Counted from the stretch's first letter, positions 8,424-17,237 are shown. The stretch: DNA of 64,000 bases from Peribacillus frigoritolerans (GCF_040250305.1 NZ_CP158190.1:1892001-1956000); one strand, 5' to 3'. Program-made: numbers and translations. Notes: generated by a model from the letters alone, not told the origin.

Positions 8424-9074
8424 TCAATAATAATATGGGGGATTTGGCTGGTAATGATAATTGTATGCCGGGGCAGTATACATTTGGTTACCATAGGAAT
8501 TATTATATTGCGGATATTGCTGCATGTCTTCTTCGGCCGCTCGATGGCAGTTGGCTGGCGGACCGATGAATGTTGATGGCTGAACCGGTGCAATTGCTTT
8601 TTTCCATTGGTTTTCATCCATGCAATAAGTATGTGCCATAATATTTGCAGGCGTCAATTTCAAGATATCGGAACCGAGGATCACCTCAGGTGTTGGTGCA
8701 TTAAAAATGGCGAGCAAATGAGTATTATCCGTATTAGCCACTTCATAATGCCACCAACCTTGTGGGACGTTGGCTACTTGACCGGGTTTAATGGGATAAT
8801 TTTGTATTTGCTTTGTAAAAGGATTCAGTAATGAAACGGTTGCCGCTCCAGAAATGCAATACACGAGCTCTGCTGCATTTTGGTGATAATGCGGTTCTAC
8901 GACATTGTCTGTACTAAGGTAAATATCTAATAATGAAACATTTTCGAGTGTGTTCAATTGTTTGATGCCTAATACATTTATATAGTTTTGATTGTCTTTT
9001 TTCATTAAATTGCTTTTATTAATATCGAAAAAGTATTGTGTGGATGGTGAAGTATAGTCCATATAGGAGACCAT
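8424..9074 (-). CDS. Cupin-domain protein with Tyr/Asn/Pro-rich tail
   Basis: A 216-residue cytosolic or coat-type protein with a single cupin barrel: EPHYHQNAAELVYCISG (metal-binding motif 1, residues ~60-76) and PGQVANVPQGWWHYEVAN (motif 2, residues ~97-114), as in oxalate-decarboxylase-like cupins. The last 30 residues are low-complexity and aromatic (QQYPQYNNSYGN, YNYHYQPNPPYYY), a composition common in spore coat and crust proteins. GGAAT lies upstream of ATG 9074 with somewhat long spacing; an internal ATG at residue 5 is possible. A spore-surface role is inference from composition only. Confidence 0.75.
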   Translation of the reverse strand: MVSYMDYTSPSTQYFFDINKSNLMKKDNQNYINVLGIKQLNTLENVSLLDIYLSTDNVVEPHYHQNAAELVYCISGAATVSLLNPFTKQIQNYPIKPGQVANVPQGWWHYEVANTDNTHLLAIFNAPTPEVILGSDILKLTPANIMAHTYCMDENQWKKAIAPVQPSTFIGPPANCHRAAEEDMQQYPQYNNSYGNQMYTAPAYNYHYQPNPPYYY

Positions 9075-9139
9075 GAATTTATCATTCCTTTTTTTAAGAC
9101 TTGATTTTTCAGGATATGTTAAATCTCATTTTAATGTGC

Positions 9140-9158
9140 AATAACCCAGTGGGTTATT
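9140..9158. promoter_or_regulatory. Perfect 19-bp palindrome between divergent cupin and OPT genes
   Basis: AATAACCCAGTGGGTTATT is a perfect inverted repeat (9-bp arms, one central base) in the 344-bp gap between divergent genes. No T-run follows in either direction, so an operator is likelier than a terminator. The regulator is not identifiable. Confidence 0.35.
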
Positions 9159-9418
9159 TGCCTATGGAGCTAATAAGGAGTATTGAAGATACTGTCATTG
9201 AATGAATGATAGGCAGTGACTTCGTGTAACGAATAAGCCAAAAAACCGATGGTTATTAGAATAATATTATTTTTAAATATTTTAAAACCGAATCTACTAA
9301 ACTGAATTTTTGATATAATCAAACTTTTGCTAAGCGTAATTTTCCCATTGCATGACTTTAAATTACAGTGATATAATGTTCTCTGTGATTTTAAAGTTTA
9401 ACATAGGAAGTGGCTAAA

Positions 9419-11311
9419 TTGTCGAACAATTCAAAAGAGAGTAAATTCGTCCCGTACGTCTCTGCATCTAAATCTCTACCGGAATTGACTGCAACTGCAA
9501 TCATTCTAGGGATCATTCTTGCAATCGTATTCGGGGCGGCAAATGCATACTTAGGCCTACTTATTGGTTTAACTGTCTCTGCTTCAATACCCGCGGCGGT
9601 AATTTCAATGGCTATTTTAAGAGGGGTTTTTCGCAGGGATTCAATATTAGAAAACAATATTGTGCAAACGATGACCACGGCAGGTGAGGCTATTGGTGCC
9701 GGTGCTGTATTTACCATTCCAGCATTATTCATGTGGGACATGGACGTGAGTCAAGCATTCATCATTTTCGTTGTTTTAACTGGGGGATTTTTAGGGGTCT
9801 TCATGATGGTTCCCCTTCGCCAGCTTTTAATTGTAAGGGAACATGAAACATTACCTTATCCTGAAGGTACGGCATGTGCCGAGGTCCTAAAGTCAGGAGA
9901 AAAGGGTGGTACAAGCGCGAAACTAATCGGAGCCGGTTTGGTTATCGGCGGTGTGGTTAAAGGGCTTGGTGATGGGTTTAAGCTTTTCAAGACAGAGGTT
10001 GAAACAGGAATCACGAATTTTAAAAATGCGGTGGTTGGTCTTGATGCCTTTCCTTCCCTTTTGGGTGTAGGTTATATTATTGGACCTCGTGTTGCAGGAC
10101 AAATGCTAGGTGGGGGTTTATTAGCCTGGGTTGTTCTAATACCGGCCATCAGCTTTTTTGGCGGAAGCAATGGAACAGCCATTTTCCCTTCTGATGTACC
10201 GATCGGTGAATTGGATGCATGGGGAATTTGGGATAATTATATACGCTACATTGGTGCTGGTGCCGTTGCAACTGGCGGATTGATCACATTGATCAAAACA
10301 TTACCAATACTTTTCAGTTCAGTTTTCGATACTCTTAAAGGTGTAAAAGCCAATAAAGGGCAACTAAAATCAGGTTCGATCCGTACAGAACAAGACATAC
10401 CGGCTAAATACGTTTGGCTGGGAACGATCATCGTTATTTTAATCATTGCTTTCACACCTATCACGGATGTAGGAATCATCGGTGCGATTGCAATTGCGAT
10501 TTTTGGGTTTTTATTCGTGACAGTAGCTTCAAGGGTTGTTGGGATCGTCGGAAGTTCTTCTTCCCCAGTCTCAGGAATGACGATAGCTACACTATTGATT
10601 GTAGCGATTGTCTATAAAGCTACTGGTTTTACTGGTACGACGGGGATGGTAGCCGCTTTAACCGTCGCTGCGATCATTTGTACGGCACTTGCGGTTTCAG
10701 GTGATGTTTCTCAAGATCTAAAAACAGGATATATCGTCGGCGGAACACCATGGAAACAACAAGTTGCCATGATGATCGGTGTTGTTGCATCAGCTTCTGT
10801 CATTGGTTTTATCCTGGTTCTGATGGATAACGCATATACGATGGGATCTGCAGAACTGCCTGCACCTAAAGCGGCACTGATGAAAATACTTGCTGAAGGT
10901 GTTCTTGGAGGAGACTTACCTTGGACACTCATCTTTATCGGTGCGGCTATTTCGATCACATTAGAATTTTTCGGTCTAAATTCACTTGTTGTTGCTGTCG
11001 GCATATACTTGCCGGTTCATACTAGTGCCCCAATCATGATCGGTGGATTTATTCGTTTCTTCGTTGAGTTCTTCTCGAAAACAAAAGAAGCGCTTAAAGC
11101 ACGGGTTGATAGAGGTGTATTATTTGCATCTGGTTTAATAGCGGGTGAATCATTGATTGGTGTACTTATTGCCATATTGATCGCAGCAGGTGTCCAAGTT
11201 CCGGCTGCGGCTAAATTAGCCAGCAATTTGCTACCTTTCCTACTATTCCTTGCTCTAGCTGGATTGCTATGGTTCGTATCCAGCAAAGGGAAAAAAGAAG
11301 ATGCTTCGTAA
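9419..11311 (+). CDS. OPT-family oligopeptide transporter
   Basis: A ~630-residue, highly hydrophobic protein with about 15 membrane segments. The N-terminal LPELTATAIILGIILAIVFG, then NAYLGLLIGLTVSASIPAAV, and the NIVQTMTTAGEAIGAGAVFT stretch are hallmarks of the OPT (oligopeptide/metal-peptide) family, which couples uptake to protons. I place the start at the TTG at 9419, with AGGAAG 8 bases upstream; the in-frame GTG at 9410 overlaps that ribosome site. The next gene, a small PqqD-like protein, begins 31 bases after the stop and is probably co-transcribed. Substrate (peptide or metal chelate) cannot be told. Confidence 0.9.
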   Translation: MSNNSKESKFVPYVSASKSLPELTATAIILGIILAIVFGAANAYLGLLIGLTVSASIPAAVISMAILRGVFRRDSILENNIVQTMTTAGEAIGAGAVFTIPALFMWDMDVSQAFIIFVVLTGGFLGVFMMVPLRQLLIVREHETLPYPEGTACAEVLKSGEKGGTSAKLIGAGLVIGGVVKGLGDGFKLFKTEVETGITNFKNAVVGLDAFPSLLGVGYIIGPRVAGQMLGGGLLAWVVLIPAISFFGGSNGTAIFPSDVPIGELDAWGIWDNYIRYIGAGAVATGGLITLIKTLPILFSSVFDTLKGVKANKGQLKSGSIRTEQDIPAKYVWLGTIIVILIIAFTPITDVGIIGAIAIAIFGFLFVTVASRVVGIVGSSSSPVSGMTIATLLIVAIVYKATGFTGTTGMVAALTVAAIICTALAVSGDVSQDLKTGYIVGGTPWKQQVAMMIGVVASASVIGFILVLMDNAYTMGSAELPAPKAALMKILAEGVLGGDLPWTLIFIGAAISITLEFFGLNSLVVAVGIYLPVHTSAPIMIGGFIRFFVEFFSKTKEALKARVDRGVLFASGLIAGESLIGVLIAILIAAGVQVPAAAKLASNLLPFLLFLALAGLLWFVSSKGKKEDAS

Positions 11312-11342
11312 ACGCCAATCAAAAAAGAGGAACCTGTTAACC

Positions 11343-11666
11343 ATGGTTCCCCTTTTGGAAAAACGCGTCACTATGGTACAAGAATCTTCGGAAGCAACTT
11401 TTTTAGTCATTCAAAGGACCAATTTTGTGGAACGAATTACAATTCGTTTCTTTAAACAACCATCAGTCCGTAAAATCAAGCTTGATAAGTTTGGGGCATA
11501 TGCCATTAAACAGATGGAGTTCCAAAGAAATGTAAATCAGATTTCTGAAGCGATGAGTGAACATTTTGGAGAGGAAGCAGAACCAACCTTACCGAGGTTG
11601 ATGAAATTCCTGGAAATTCTTGAGGTTCATGATTGGATCATATGGGATGATGAAGAAGAAAAATGA
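11343..11666 (+). CDS. PqqD-like small protein
   Basis: A 107-residue soluble protein. After a short N-terminus it reads IRFFKQPSVRKIKLDKFGAY, then NQISEAMSEHFGEEAEPTLP, then LMKFLEILEVHDWI. This is the winged-helix pattern of the PqqD/RRE family, which binds leader peptides in peptide modification pathways; a similar protein is often annotated 'PqqD family' in bacilli. ATG 11343 has GAGGAA 10 bases upstream; an ATG at 11301 overlaps the OPT gene and lacks a ribosome site. It directly follows the OPT transporter. No peptide-modifying enzyme lies nearby, so its partner is unknown. Confidence 0.6.
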   Translation: MVPLLEKRVTMVQESSEATFLVIQRTNFVERITIRFFKQPSVRKIKLDKFGAYAIKQMEFQRNVNQISEAMSEHFGEEAEPTLPRLMKFLEILEVHDWIIWDDEEEK

Positions 11667-11669
11667 AAA

Positions 11670-11708
11670 AAAGCTGAAGCTCTTTTGGATGCTTCAGCTT
11701 TTTTCTGT
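11670..11708 (+). terminator. Terminator of the OPT/PqqD-like unit
   Basis: AAAAGCTGAAGC pairs with GCTTCAGCTTTT and runs into six T. Confidence 0.85.
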
Positions 11709-11888
11709 TTTAAATTTGATAAAAATCAAAAATTTTCATAGTTTACGACATTCTAATAATCTGTATTTTTACGAAAATGAACTATGAGTATAATTATTTG
11801 TAATAACTTTATATACGTTGTATTCTTGTACTATTAGTCATGATTAATAAAAAAAAAAATTCATATTATGAAGAGCAGGTGGGTTATT

Positions 11889-12698
11889 ATGGGAAGAGTA
11901 CAAGGTAAAGTAGCATTAGTGACAGGTGGAGCTTCAGGTATAGGCTTATCCATATCCACACTAATGGCTAAAGAAGGTGCAAAAGTCGTGATTGCTGATT
12001 TTAACGAAACAGGAGCGAAAGAAGCGGCTGAAAACATTAAAAAACAAGGTGGGGAAGCGGCTGGAGTATTCTTGGATGCTGGACAAGCTGATTCCATCCA
12101 GGCAGCAGTCGACTTTACCATTGAACAATATGGAACGGTTACGGTACTTGTTAATAATGTGGGTTTAACTAACCTGCATAAAGATCTGGATGTCGTGAAT
12201 TTAGATTTGGAAGAATGGGACCGACTTATGGATGTGAATTTAAAAAGTGTGTTATTGGGAAGCAGGTTTGCAATTCCTCACATGATTAAAGCAGGAGGAG
12301 GGTCGATAATCAATACGGCCTCCATGGCTGGATTTACAGGTGACTCCGTACGATCTGCATATGGTGCGTCCAAAGCGGGGGTAGTGAATTTGACCCGTTA
12401 TATCGCTGCACAGTATGGTAAAGATCATATTCGTTGTAATGGAGTGGCACCGGGCCTTATTTTAACTCCTGCAGCGAAAAATAATATGCCTCCGGCCGTA
12501 CTCGATATTTTTGCCAAATTTAATGCATTGCCATATCATGGAGAAGCGGATGATATCGGTTATACCGTACTATTCCTTGCATCTGATGAGTCCAAATTCA
12601 TTACAGGTCAGACGATCCAAGTGGAAGGCGGTCATTATATGGCCAACCCAAGCATCTCTGATTTTAATGATTATGTAACTAAAGCAAAATCCAAATAA
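11889..12698 (+). CDS. Short-chain dehydrogenase/reductase (classical SDR)
   Basis: A 269-residue cytosolic NAD(P)-dependent oxidoreductase. It has the cofactor motif TGGASGIG (residues 12-19), the structural NNVG in place of the usual NNAG, the active-site Ser stretch SIINTASMAG, and the catalytic pair in YGASK. The C-terminal FLASDESKFITGQTIQVEGG is typical. ATG 11889 with AGGTGG 7 bases upstream is preferred over an ATG 21 bases earlier. It stands alone between two intergenic gaps. Acidic/neutral residues after the second strand (ADF) suggest NAD preference, but the substrate cannot be told. Confidence 0.88.
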   Translation: MGRVQGKVALVTGGASGIGLSISTLMAKEGAKVVIADFNETGAKEAAENIKKQGGEAAGVFLDAGQADSIQAAVDFTIEQYGTVTVLVNNVGLTNLHKDLDVVNLDLEEWDRLMDVNLKSVLLGSRFAIPHMIKAGGGSIINTASMAGFTGDSVRSAYGASKAGVVNLTRYIAAQYGKDHIRCNGVAPGLILTPAAKNNMPPAVLDIFAKFNALPYHGEADDIGYTVLFLASDESKFITGQTIQVEGGHYMANPSISDFNDYVTKAKSK

Positions 12699-12807
12699 TT
12701 GTCTGGACATTCCTACAACAAAACCTTACCCTGGATAAGATCAACCTTTCCGGGGTTTTTAGTTAGGAAGCCCTTTATTGAAAAACCATGAAGCAGGTGC
12801 ATTAACA

Positions 12808-13416
12808 ATGGAAGAAACGAATTATGACGAAATGCTGAACATCAAAACGGAAGGTGAACAAAAAAAATTCAATGATTCCTTGCATTACCACCGATACGAA
12901 CCTACGCCTTACAGCGCATTAGAACATTTATTCAAAAAATATGCACTGAAAAGAAATGATCGCATTGTGGATTTTGGATGCGGTAAAGGCCGCTTGAATT
13001 TTTTCATCCATCATTTATATCAATCATCTGTGGTTGGCGTGGAGATGAATGAAAATTTCTATAAAGAAGCGATCGAGAATCTGAATGACTACGTGAAGAA
13101 AAGGAAAAACATCGATGGCAATATAGAATTCCACTGCTGTTTGGCGGAAGAATATGATATCGATACGAAAGACAATCGCTTTTATTTCTTTAACCCGTTT
13201 TCGGTACAGATCTTCATGAAAATCATCAATAACATATTGCTTTCCTTTGAAAAAGAACCGCGCCAAATCGAACTGATATTATTTTATGCTTCACAGGATT
13301 ATATTTTTTTCCTCGAAAATCAAACCGCCTTCGAGCTGAAAGACGAGGTGATGTTACCTGGCCTGACAGAATCTAATCCTTCTGAAAAATTCGTCATATA
13401 CCAATTGTTAATTTGA
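12808..13416 (+). CDS. SAM-dependent methyltransferase
   Basis: A 202-residue class I methyltransferase: motif I IVDFGCGKGRLNFF (residues ~52-65) binds S-adenosylmethionine, followed by VVGVEMNENFY (acidic loop after strand 2). RFYFFNPFSVQIF sits where the motif IV catalytic loop is expected (N-P-F instead of N/D-PPY/F). ATG 12808 has AGGTG about 10 bases upstream; a TTG 30 bases earlier is possible. The substrate is not evident. It is a single gene facing the membrane protein on the other strand. Confidence 0.8.
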   Translation: MEETNYDEMLNIKTEGEQKKFNDSLHYHRYEPTPYSALEHLFKKYALKRNDRIVDFGCGKGRLNFFIHHLYQSSVVGVEMNENFYKEAIENLNDYVKKRKNIDGNIEFHCCLAEEYDIDTKDNRFYFFNPFSVQIFMKIINNILLSFEKEPRQIELILFYASQDYIFFLENQTAFELKDEVMLPGLTESNPSEKFVIYQLLI

Positions 13417-13454
13417 ATGGATACTCGTTTTTTGGTGATAATCAAGCAAATATT

Positions 13455-13492
13455 AAAAGCACCCAAGCGATATTTCAATGATGCTTGGGTGC
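13455..13492 (-). terminator. Terminator for the minus-strand membrane-protein gene
   Basis: Perfect 10-bp stem GCACCCAAGC / GCTTGGGTGC. The T-run lies on the minus-strand exit side (plus-strand AAAA at 13455-13458), so it serves the gene at 13622-14287. Confidence 0.65.
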
Positions 13493-13621
13493 AATGAGTG
13501 AAGTCAATAAAGGTGCTTAATCTAAAGCATATTGTAAAATCCTTATTACTTTTTTTCTTTTTGCATGCTCCTATTCCATTTTTTATCTTTAGTTTTATGC
13601 TCTTCTATTTCTAAGGATGAA

Positions 13622-14287
13622 TCACTTTGTTTGTGGGGAGCGAGGTTCTAGTTTATAGTTTGTAAGCCATAGTAAACATAAAAAAATTAATTCAAATGCA
13701 TTGGTAACAGCCGAACTTTTTATGGGAATAGGGATGGCACTTCCAGCTATCATGACTATAACTCCTAAAAGCATCCAAATCCAACGTGTTCTTATAAATA
13801 TGTAGATGCTAATCACCAATAATATAAAGGTTACAATAAGCACCATTAAAGGCGGGCCTGAAGATTCCTCACTAACATATCTTAAAACACCATACTCGTA
13901 GATTGGTACAAATGTCTTATGCATATTTTCAATAAATTCATAGATGATAAGCCCAGCTGTAAGGAAAAGGAAAAAGTAGGGTGCTATCATTTTTTTTGTA
14001 AAAGGAATATGTATCCTTTTCGCCATTCCCCATCCAAACAAGATCAATGTGGGAGTGATAAATCCATGACTCCAGAAACGTAATGCATTTAATGACTCTA
14101 ACAAAGGGCTATCACCAATGAACTTTCCAGAGGCAATAATTAAGTTATCCACGATAAGCCCGAAAGTAACTAGAAGAAGAAAGCTTGAATACGAAAAGAG
14201 TTTACGGTCCTGTCGAAGTAACATCATTCCCATGATAAAAAGAATAATATAAATGATTGAATAACAAAAATATAAAATAGTATCCAA
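13622..14287 (-). CDS. Integral membrane protein of unknown function
   Basis: A 221-residue protein with about seven hydrophobic segments (for example YSIIYIILFIMGMMLL, PYFFLFLTAGLIIYEF, WIWMLLGVIVMIAGSAIPIP). Charged residues are confined to short loops and the C-terminus. There are no soluble domains or known motifs that I recognise. The coding strand begins ATGGATACTATTTTA with a GGGGGTG-like ribosome site (plus-strand CACCCCC) directly upstream. Probably monocistronic; role unknown. Confidence 0.75.
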   Translation of the reverse strand: MDTILYFCYSIIYIILFIMGMMLLRQDRKLFSYSSFLLLVTFGLIVDNLIIASGKFIGDSPLLESLNALRFWSHGFITPTLILFGWGMAKRIHIPFTKKMIAPYFFLFLTAGLIIYEFIENMHKTFVPIYEYGVLRYVSEESSGPPLMVLIVTFILLVISIYIFIRTRWIWMLLGVIVMIAGSAIPIPIKSSAVTNAFELIFLCLLWLTNYKLEPRSPQTK

Positions 14288-15063
14288 CTACTTCACCCCC
14301 TATTTTGTTTTTTCCATACTATAATAGAACAAAACATATCACAAAAAATAACTTTAAATAAAAGTGCCATTTAAATATAATTTTAGTTTAATGTGAAATT
14401 CATATTCAGGAAAGATTGTAAATATCTATATCGGAGAATATAATGGGTAGGCTTTATATGTGGTTTTTATAAGTATCAAAGGACTACATAAGAAACTTTA
14501 TATTTAAACAAGAATGGAAGCATAGCATGAAAAATGCCCATAGAAATACGTGTACAGATTGTGTAATAACTCCCAATGTGGACTTGACGAACTACGTGTC
14601 AAAAAACATGTGGCAATGATCGATAGCTGGCATCCAAACAAAGAGAGAGAAGATTCGTACAGGGGGGTTACACCTAATAAGGTGAGACATAGCACAGCAA
14701 GTAAATATGTGATAATCCAAACGAGACCAGCCTAAAGGTAACTATAAGACTTGAAAATGATAGAGATAATCCTCCTTTTCCTGAGAAGAAAATAAATAAG
14801 CACGCAAAACTGTGATAAAGGAAAGCCTATATAATCGTTAATAACCAGCACATTTCGCACCTTGTTTCTTTTTTAGTCTAAGTAGAGATGACATATCCGT
14901 CTACATGAGGAAAATGACATAAAATATTCAAAAGAGAAGGAAGTTAGATGTAATGTTCGTTTTATATAGCCCATAAGGACAGGGTGAATGAAAAGCAATA
15001 CTAGTAGCTGTGTGTGTTCGTAACATCACCTAGAAATAAATTTTAGGAACAGTGAGGTATAAA
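14288..15063. other. Gene-poor gap upstream of the alpha/beta hydrolase
   Basis: Short overlapping frames on both strands around 14504-14735 (61-63 codons) have no ribosome sites and mutually exclude each other. The text HRNTCTDCV near 14535 could be a remnant of a zinc-binding protein, but nothing longer supports it. No terminator or palindrome of note. Confidence 0.4.
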
Positions 15064-15798
15064 ATGAAAAAAGTTATTAAATATATTCTCGTTAGTATAA
15101 TTGCATTAATGATTATCGCTTTCGGCGGCTTTTACATATGGTCAGAACAAACATACAAACCATCAGATGAATTGTATGCGTTAGTTGGAAAGAGGAATAT
15201 AACAAAGGAAAATGGGTTTGTCACATTTGAACCAACAAAAACTAAGAAAGTGGGCATTGTCCTGTATCCAGGTGCCAAGGTTGAGCCGGAAGCATACGGA
15301 TATTATGCAAAAGAATTATCGAAAGAGGGATATACAGTCGTTATCCCAGATGTGAGGTTCAATTTCGCTTTGTTTGATAAAAATAAAGCGGTGGAAGCTA
15401 AAGATGCATATCCAGCTGTGGAGAAATGGTACGTTGCTGGACACTCGTTAGGAGGAGTAGCCGCCTCCGCATATGCTTATGAAAATCCAAAAGAGGTGGA
15501 AGGGATTATCCTCCTCGGTTCATATCCCAGTAACTCAAATGACTTTTCAAAAATGAAAGTTCCTATGCTATCGTTATATGCAGAACATGATGGGCTATCT
15601 ACATTAGAGAAGATTGAGGAGACAAAGCACTTACTATCTAAAGAGGCAAACATGCATAAGATAGCAGGGGGAAACCACGGTCAATTTGGAGTATACGGAA
15701 AGCAAAAGGGAGATAATGAAGCGACTATCTCGGCTAAGAAACAACAAGAAGAAATGATAGTAGTCACAAAAAAATGGCTTAATCAGAATGGGGAGTAA
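15064..15798 (+). CDS. Membrane-anchored alpha/beta hydrolase
   Basis: A 244-residue protein with an N-terminal membrane anchor (VIKYILVSIIALMIIAFGGF) and an extracytoplasmic alpha/beta-hydrolase domain. GHSLGG carries the nucleophilic Ser (about residue 127), VPMLSLYAEHDGL supplies the acid, and GGNHGQFG the His. IVLYPGAKVEPEAYGYYA is the oxyanion region. ATG 15064 has GAGGT 5 bases upstream; a GTG at 15052 is the alternative. It is monocistronic. The family includes lipases, esterases and peptidases, so the substrate is open. Confidence 0.85.
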   Translation: MKKVIKYILVSIIALMIIAFGGFYIWSEQTYKPSDELYALVGKRNITKENGFVTFEPTKTKKVGIVLYPGAKVEPEAYGYYAKELSKEGYTVVIPDVRFNFALFDKNKAVEAKDAYPAVEKWYVAGHSLGGVAASAYAYENPKEVEGIILLGSYPSNSNDFSKMKVPMLSLYAEHDGLSTLEKIEETKHLLSKEANMHKIAGGNHGQFGVYGKQKGDNEATISAKKQQEEMIVVTKKWLNQNGE

Positions 15799-15851
15799 GT
15801 AAAATTCAGCTTGAGCCATGGGAAAAAGGACCCGCTATTCTAAGATAATGT

Positions 15852-15885
15852 AGAAATGCCCTCAATGAATTAATTGGGGGCATTT
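15852..15885. terminator. Hairpin after the alpha/beta hydrolase gene
   Basis: AATGCCCTCAA pairs with TTGGGGGCATT around a short loop; followed by TTTTCAT on the plus strand and AATTTCTACA on the other. A weak, plus-strand terminator. Confidence 0.5.
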
Positions 15886-16110
15886 TCATACTGAAGTTTA
15901 TTTGGACTTGGAAACAATGAGCCAAAGGGATCCGGTATGCAGAAAAAGGGGGGATGTAGACTTAACGACAATTCCTTGAGGAAGGTGAAGTGAAATGCAG
16001 TAGCGGATTCCGATTTTCTCTTTTAATCTTGGTTTTGCCTCGATTTCATTCACGAACTTCAACTTATGCGATAGAAAAAGGCTTACTATTACTTAATTTA
16101 CCGTGCCCTG

Positions 16111-16216
16111 TCCGCCGACTGTCTGCAAGGCCTCATCAATGCAAGCGGCTGTGGGGTGTCGGCTAGCCAGTTATTCGGCAGGAGTGTCGCAAATTTCTTC
16201 AATCCAATGAGGGCTT
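16111..16216 (-). repeat. ~100-bp dispersed repeat, copy 1
   Basis: Read on the minus strand it gives CCCTCATTGGATTGAAGAAA, then TTTGCGACACTCCTGCCGAA, TAACTGGCTAGCCGACACCC and GCAGACAGTCGGCGG. The same order occurs on the plus strand at 55867-55958. This copy carries 15 extra bases inside, flanked by CTTG on both sides. No protein is convincingly encoded. The rest of the 575-bp gap (15799-16374) holds two hairpins and no gene. Confidence 0.75.
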
Positions 16217-16315
16217 TATCCATAAAAAGGTAAAGCGTAAAGGATAAAAAAGTCTCTTTTAAAATCATGGTTCGGTGTGAGAGCATACTGAATTAGAATC
16301 AAAGTGCCGTAGTAC

Positions 16316-16351
16316 ACAAAAAAAATGGCTGCCTTAATCAATAAGGCAGCC
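16316..16351 (-). terminator. Terminator of the GntR regulator gene
   Basis: Perfect 10-bp stem GGCTGCCTTA / TAAGGCAGCC; on the minus strand it is followed by a run of eight T (plus-strand A run at 16317-16325). Confidence 0.85.
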
Positions 16352-16374
16352 GTCTTATTTTTATATAATAATAT

Positions 16375-17100
16375 TCAATAGTTTCGCTCGATGACAAAGT
16401 GCGCACGATCGGCTCTAAAGAGAGTTTTTGAGAATTCAATGACCGATCCGTCATTCTCATATGTGTAAGTTTCCAATGAAAAACAAGGTGAGCCGTTCGG
16501 TACGTCCAATTTGTCAGAAATGGAATCGTCGGCAAGTGAAAACTCCAAGTGTTCGACCGTTTTTTTTACTTTTAAATTGAATTGTGTCTCAAGTACTTTA
16601 AAGAGTGATTTTTCGCAGGCTTCGATATTAAGCCCGGGTGTTTTATACCAAGGGAGAAAAGCAATTTCATATTGAAGGGGGATGTCGTTTACGTAACGTA
16701 TCCGTTCCAGTTTATTTACGGGGTCTCCAATATTTTGTTTGAAAAGCTTGGCAAGGGTAGCATTTGCTTCAATCACCTTTAAGCTAATGACCTTTGTAGA
16801 AGGGTTTTTTCCTTGCATCGTGACTTGCTCAGAAAACTTTTCAACCGTGCTTGAAAGAAATTGCTTCACTTTATTTTCCGAAACGAAAGTCCCTTTGCCC
16901 TGAACACGGTAGATGTAGCCTTCGACGTTCAATTGCTGTAAGGCTGTGCGAACTGTTGTCCTGCTTACTCCGTATATTTTACAAAATTCGGCCTCAGTCG
17001 GTAATTTTGTATTTGTTTGATATTCGCCATTTTTTATGAGATCGATAATCGATTCCTTAACTATGGAATGCAATGCCGCTTCTTTATTCATGGTCTCCAC
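16375..17100 (-). CDS. GntR-family repressor (HutC/UTRA type) of the chitobiose operon
   Basis: A 241-residue regulator: GntR winged helix at residues ~10-75 (LPTEAEFCKIYGVSRTTVRT, ALQQLNVEGYIYRVQGKGTF) and a C-terminal UTRA sugar-phosphate-binding domain. The start is GTG at 17100 with AGGAGG 7 bases upstream; an ATG nine bases further in is less well placed. It is divergent from the chbBCAFG operon, and two TTGTA-type palindromes lie in the shared gap. It probably represses the operon and its own gene until a phosphorylated chitobiose-derived sugar binds; the effector is inferred. In E. coli the equivalent regulator, ChbR, is an AraC-type protein, so the control differs. Confidence 0.88.
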   Translation of the reverse strand: METMNKEAALHSIVKESIIDLIKNGEYQTNTKLPTEAEFCKIYGVSRTTVRTALQQLNVEGYIYRVQGKGTFVSENKVKQFLSSTVEKFSEQVTMQGKNPSTKVISLKVIEANATLAKLFKQNIGDPVNKLERIRYVNDIPLQYEIAFLPWYKTPGLNIEACEKSLFKVLETQFNLKVKKTVEHLEFSLADDSISDKLDVPNGSPCFSLETYTYENDGSVIEFSKTLFRADRAHFVIERNY

Positions 17101-17179
17101 AGTGATTCCTCCTATGTTCATTCCCAATATATACATATAGATTATCTCGGATAAGTTCAATAATCAACTTTAATTCACA

Positions 17180-17197
17180 AATTTGTAGTAACAAATT
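17180..17197. promoter_or_regulatory. Operator box 1 for the GntR regulator
   Basis: AATTTGTAGTAACAAATT, an imperfect palindrome with the core TTGTA-N2-AACAA. A related box occurs 41 bp away over the operon promoter. Confidence 0.6.
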
Positions 17198-17207
17198 AAA
17201 AATTGTG

Positions 17208-17237
17208 TTGATATTTTTTTAATTTGTAACTACAATG
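17208..17237 (+). promoter_or_regulatory. Sigma-A promoter of the chb operon overlapped by operator box 2
   Basis: TTGATA (17208-17213), a 17-bp spacer and TACAAT (17231-17236). Box 2, AATTTGTAACTACAATG (17221-17237), covers the spacer end and the -10 element, so regulator binding would block polymerase. The leader to chbB is about 130 bases. Confidence 0.65.

Noticed and set aside
14504..14735. Opposed frames of 61-63 codons upstream of the alpha/beta hydrolase
   Set aside because: Mutually overlapping, no ribosome sites, no recognisable protein text.
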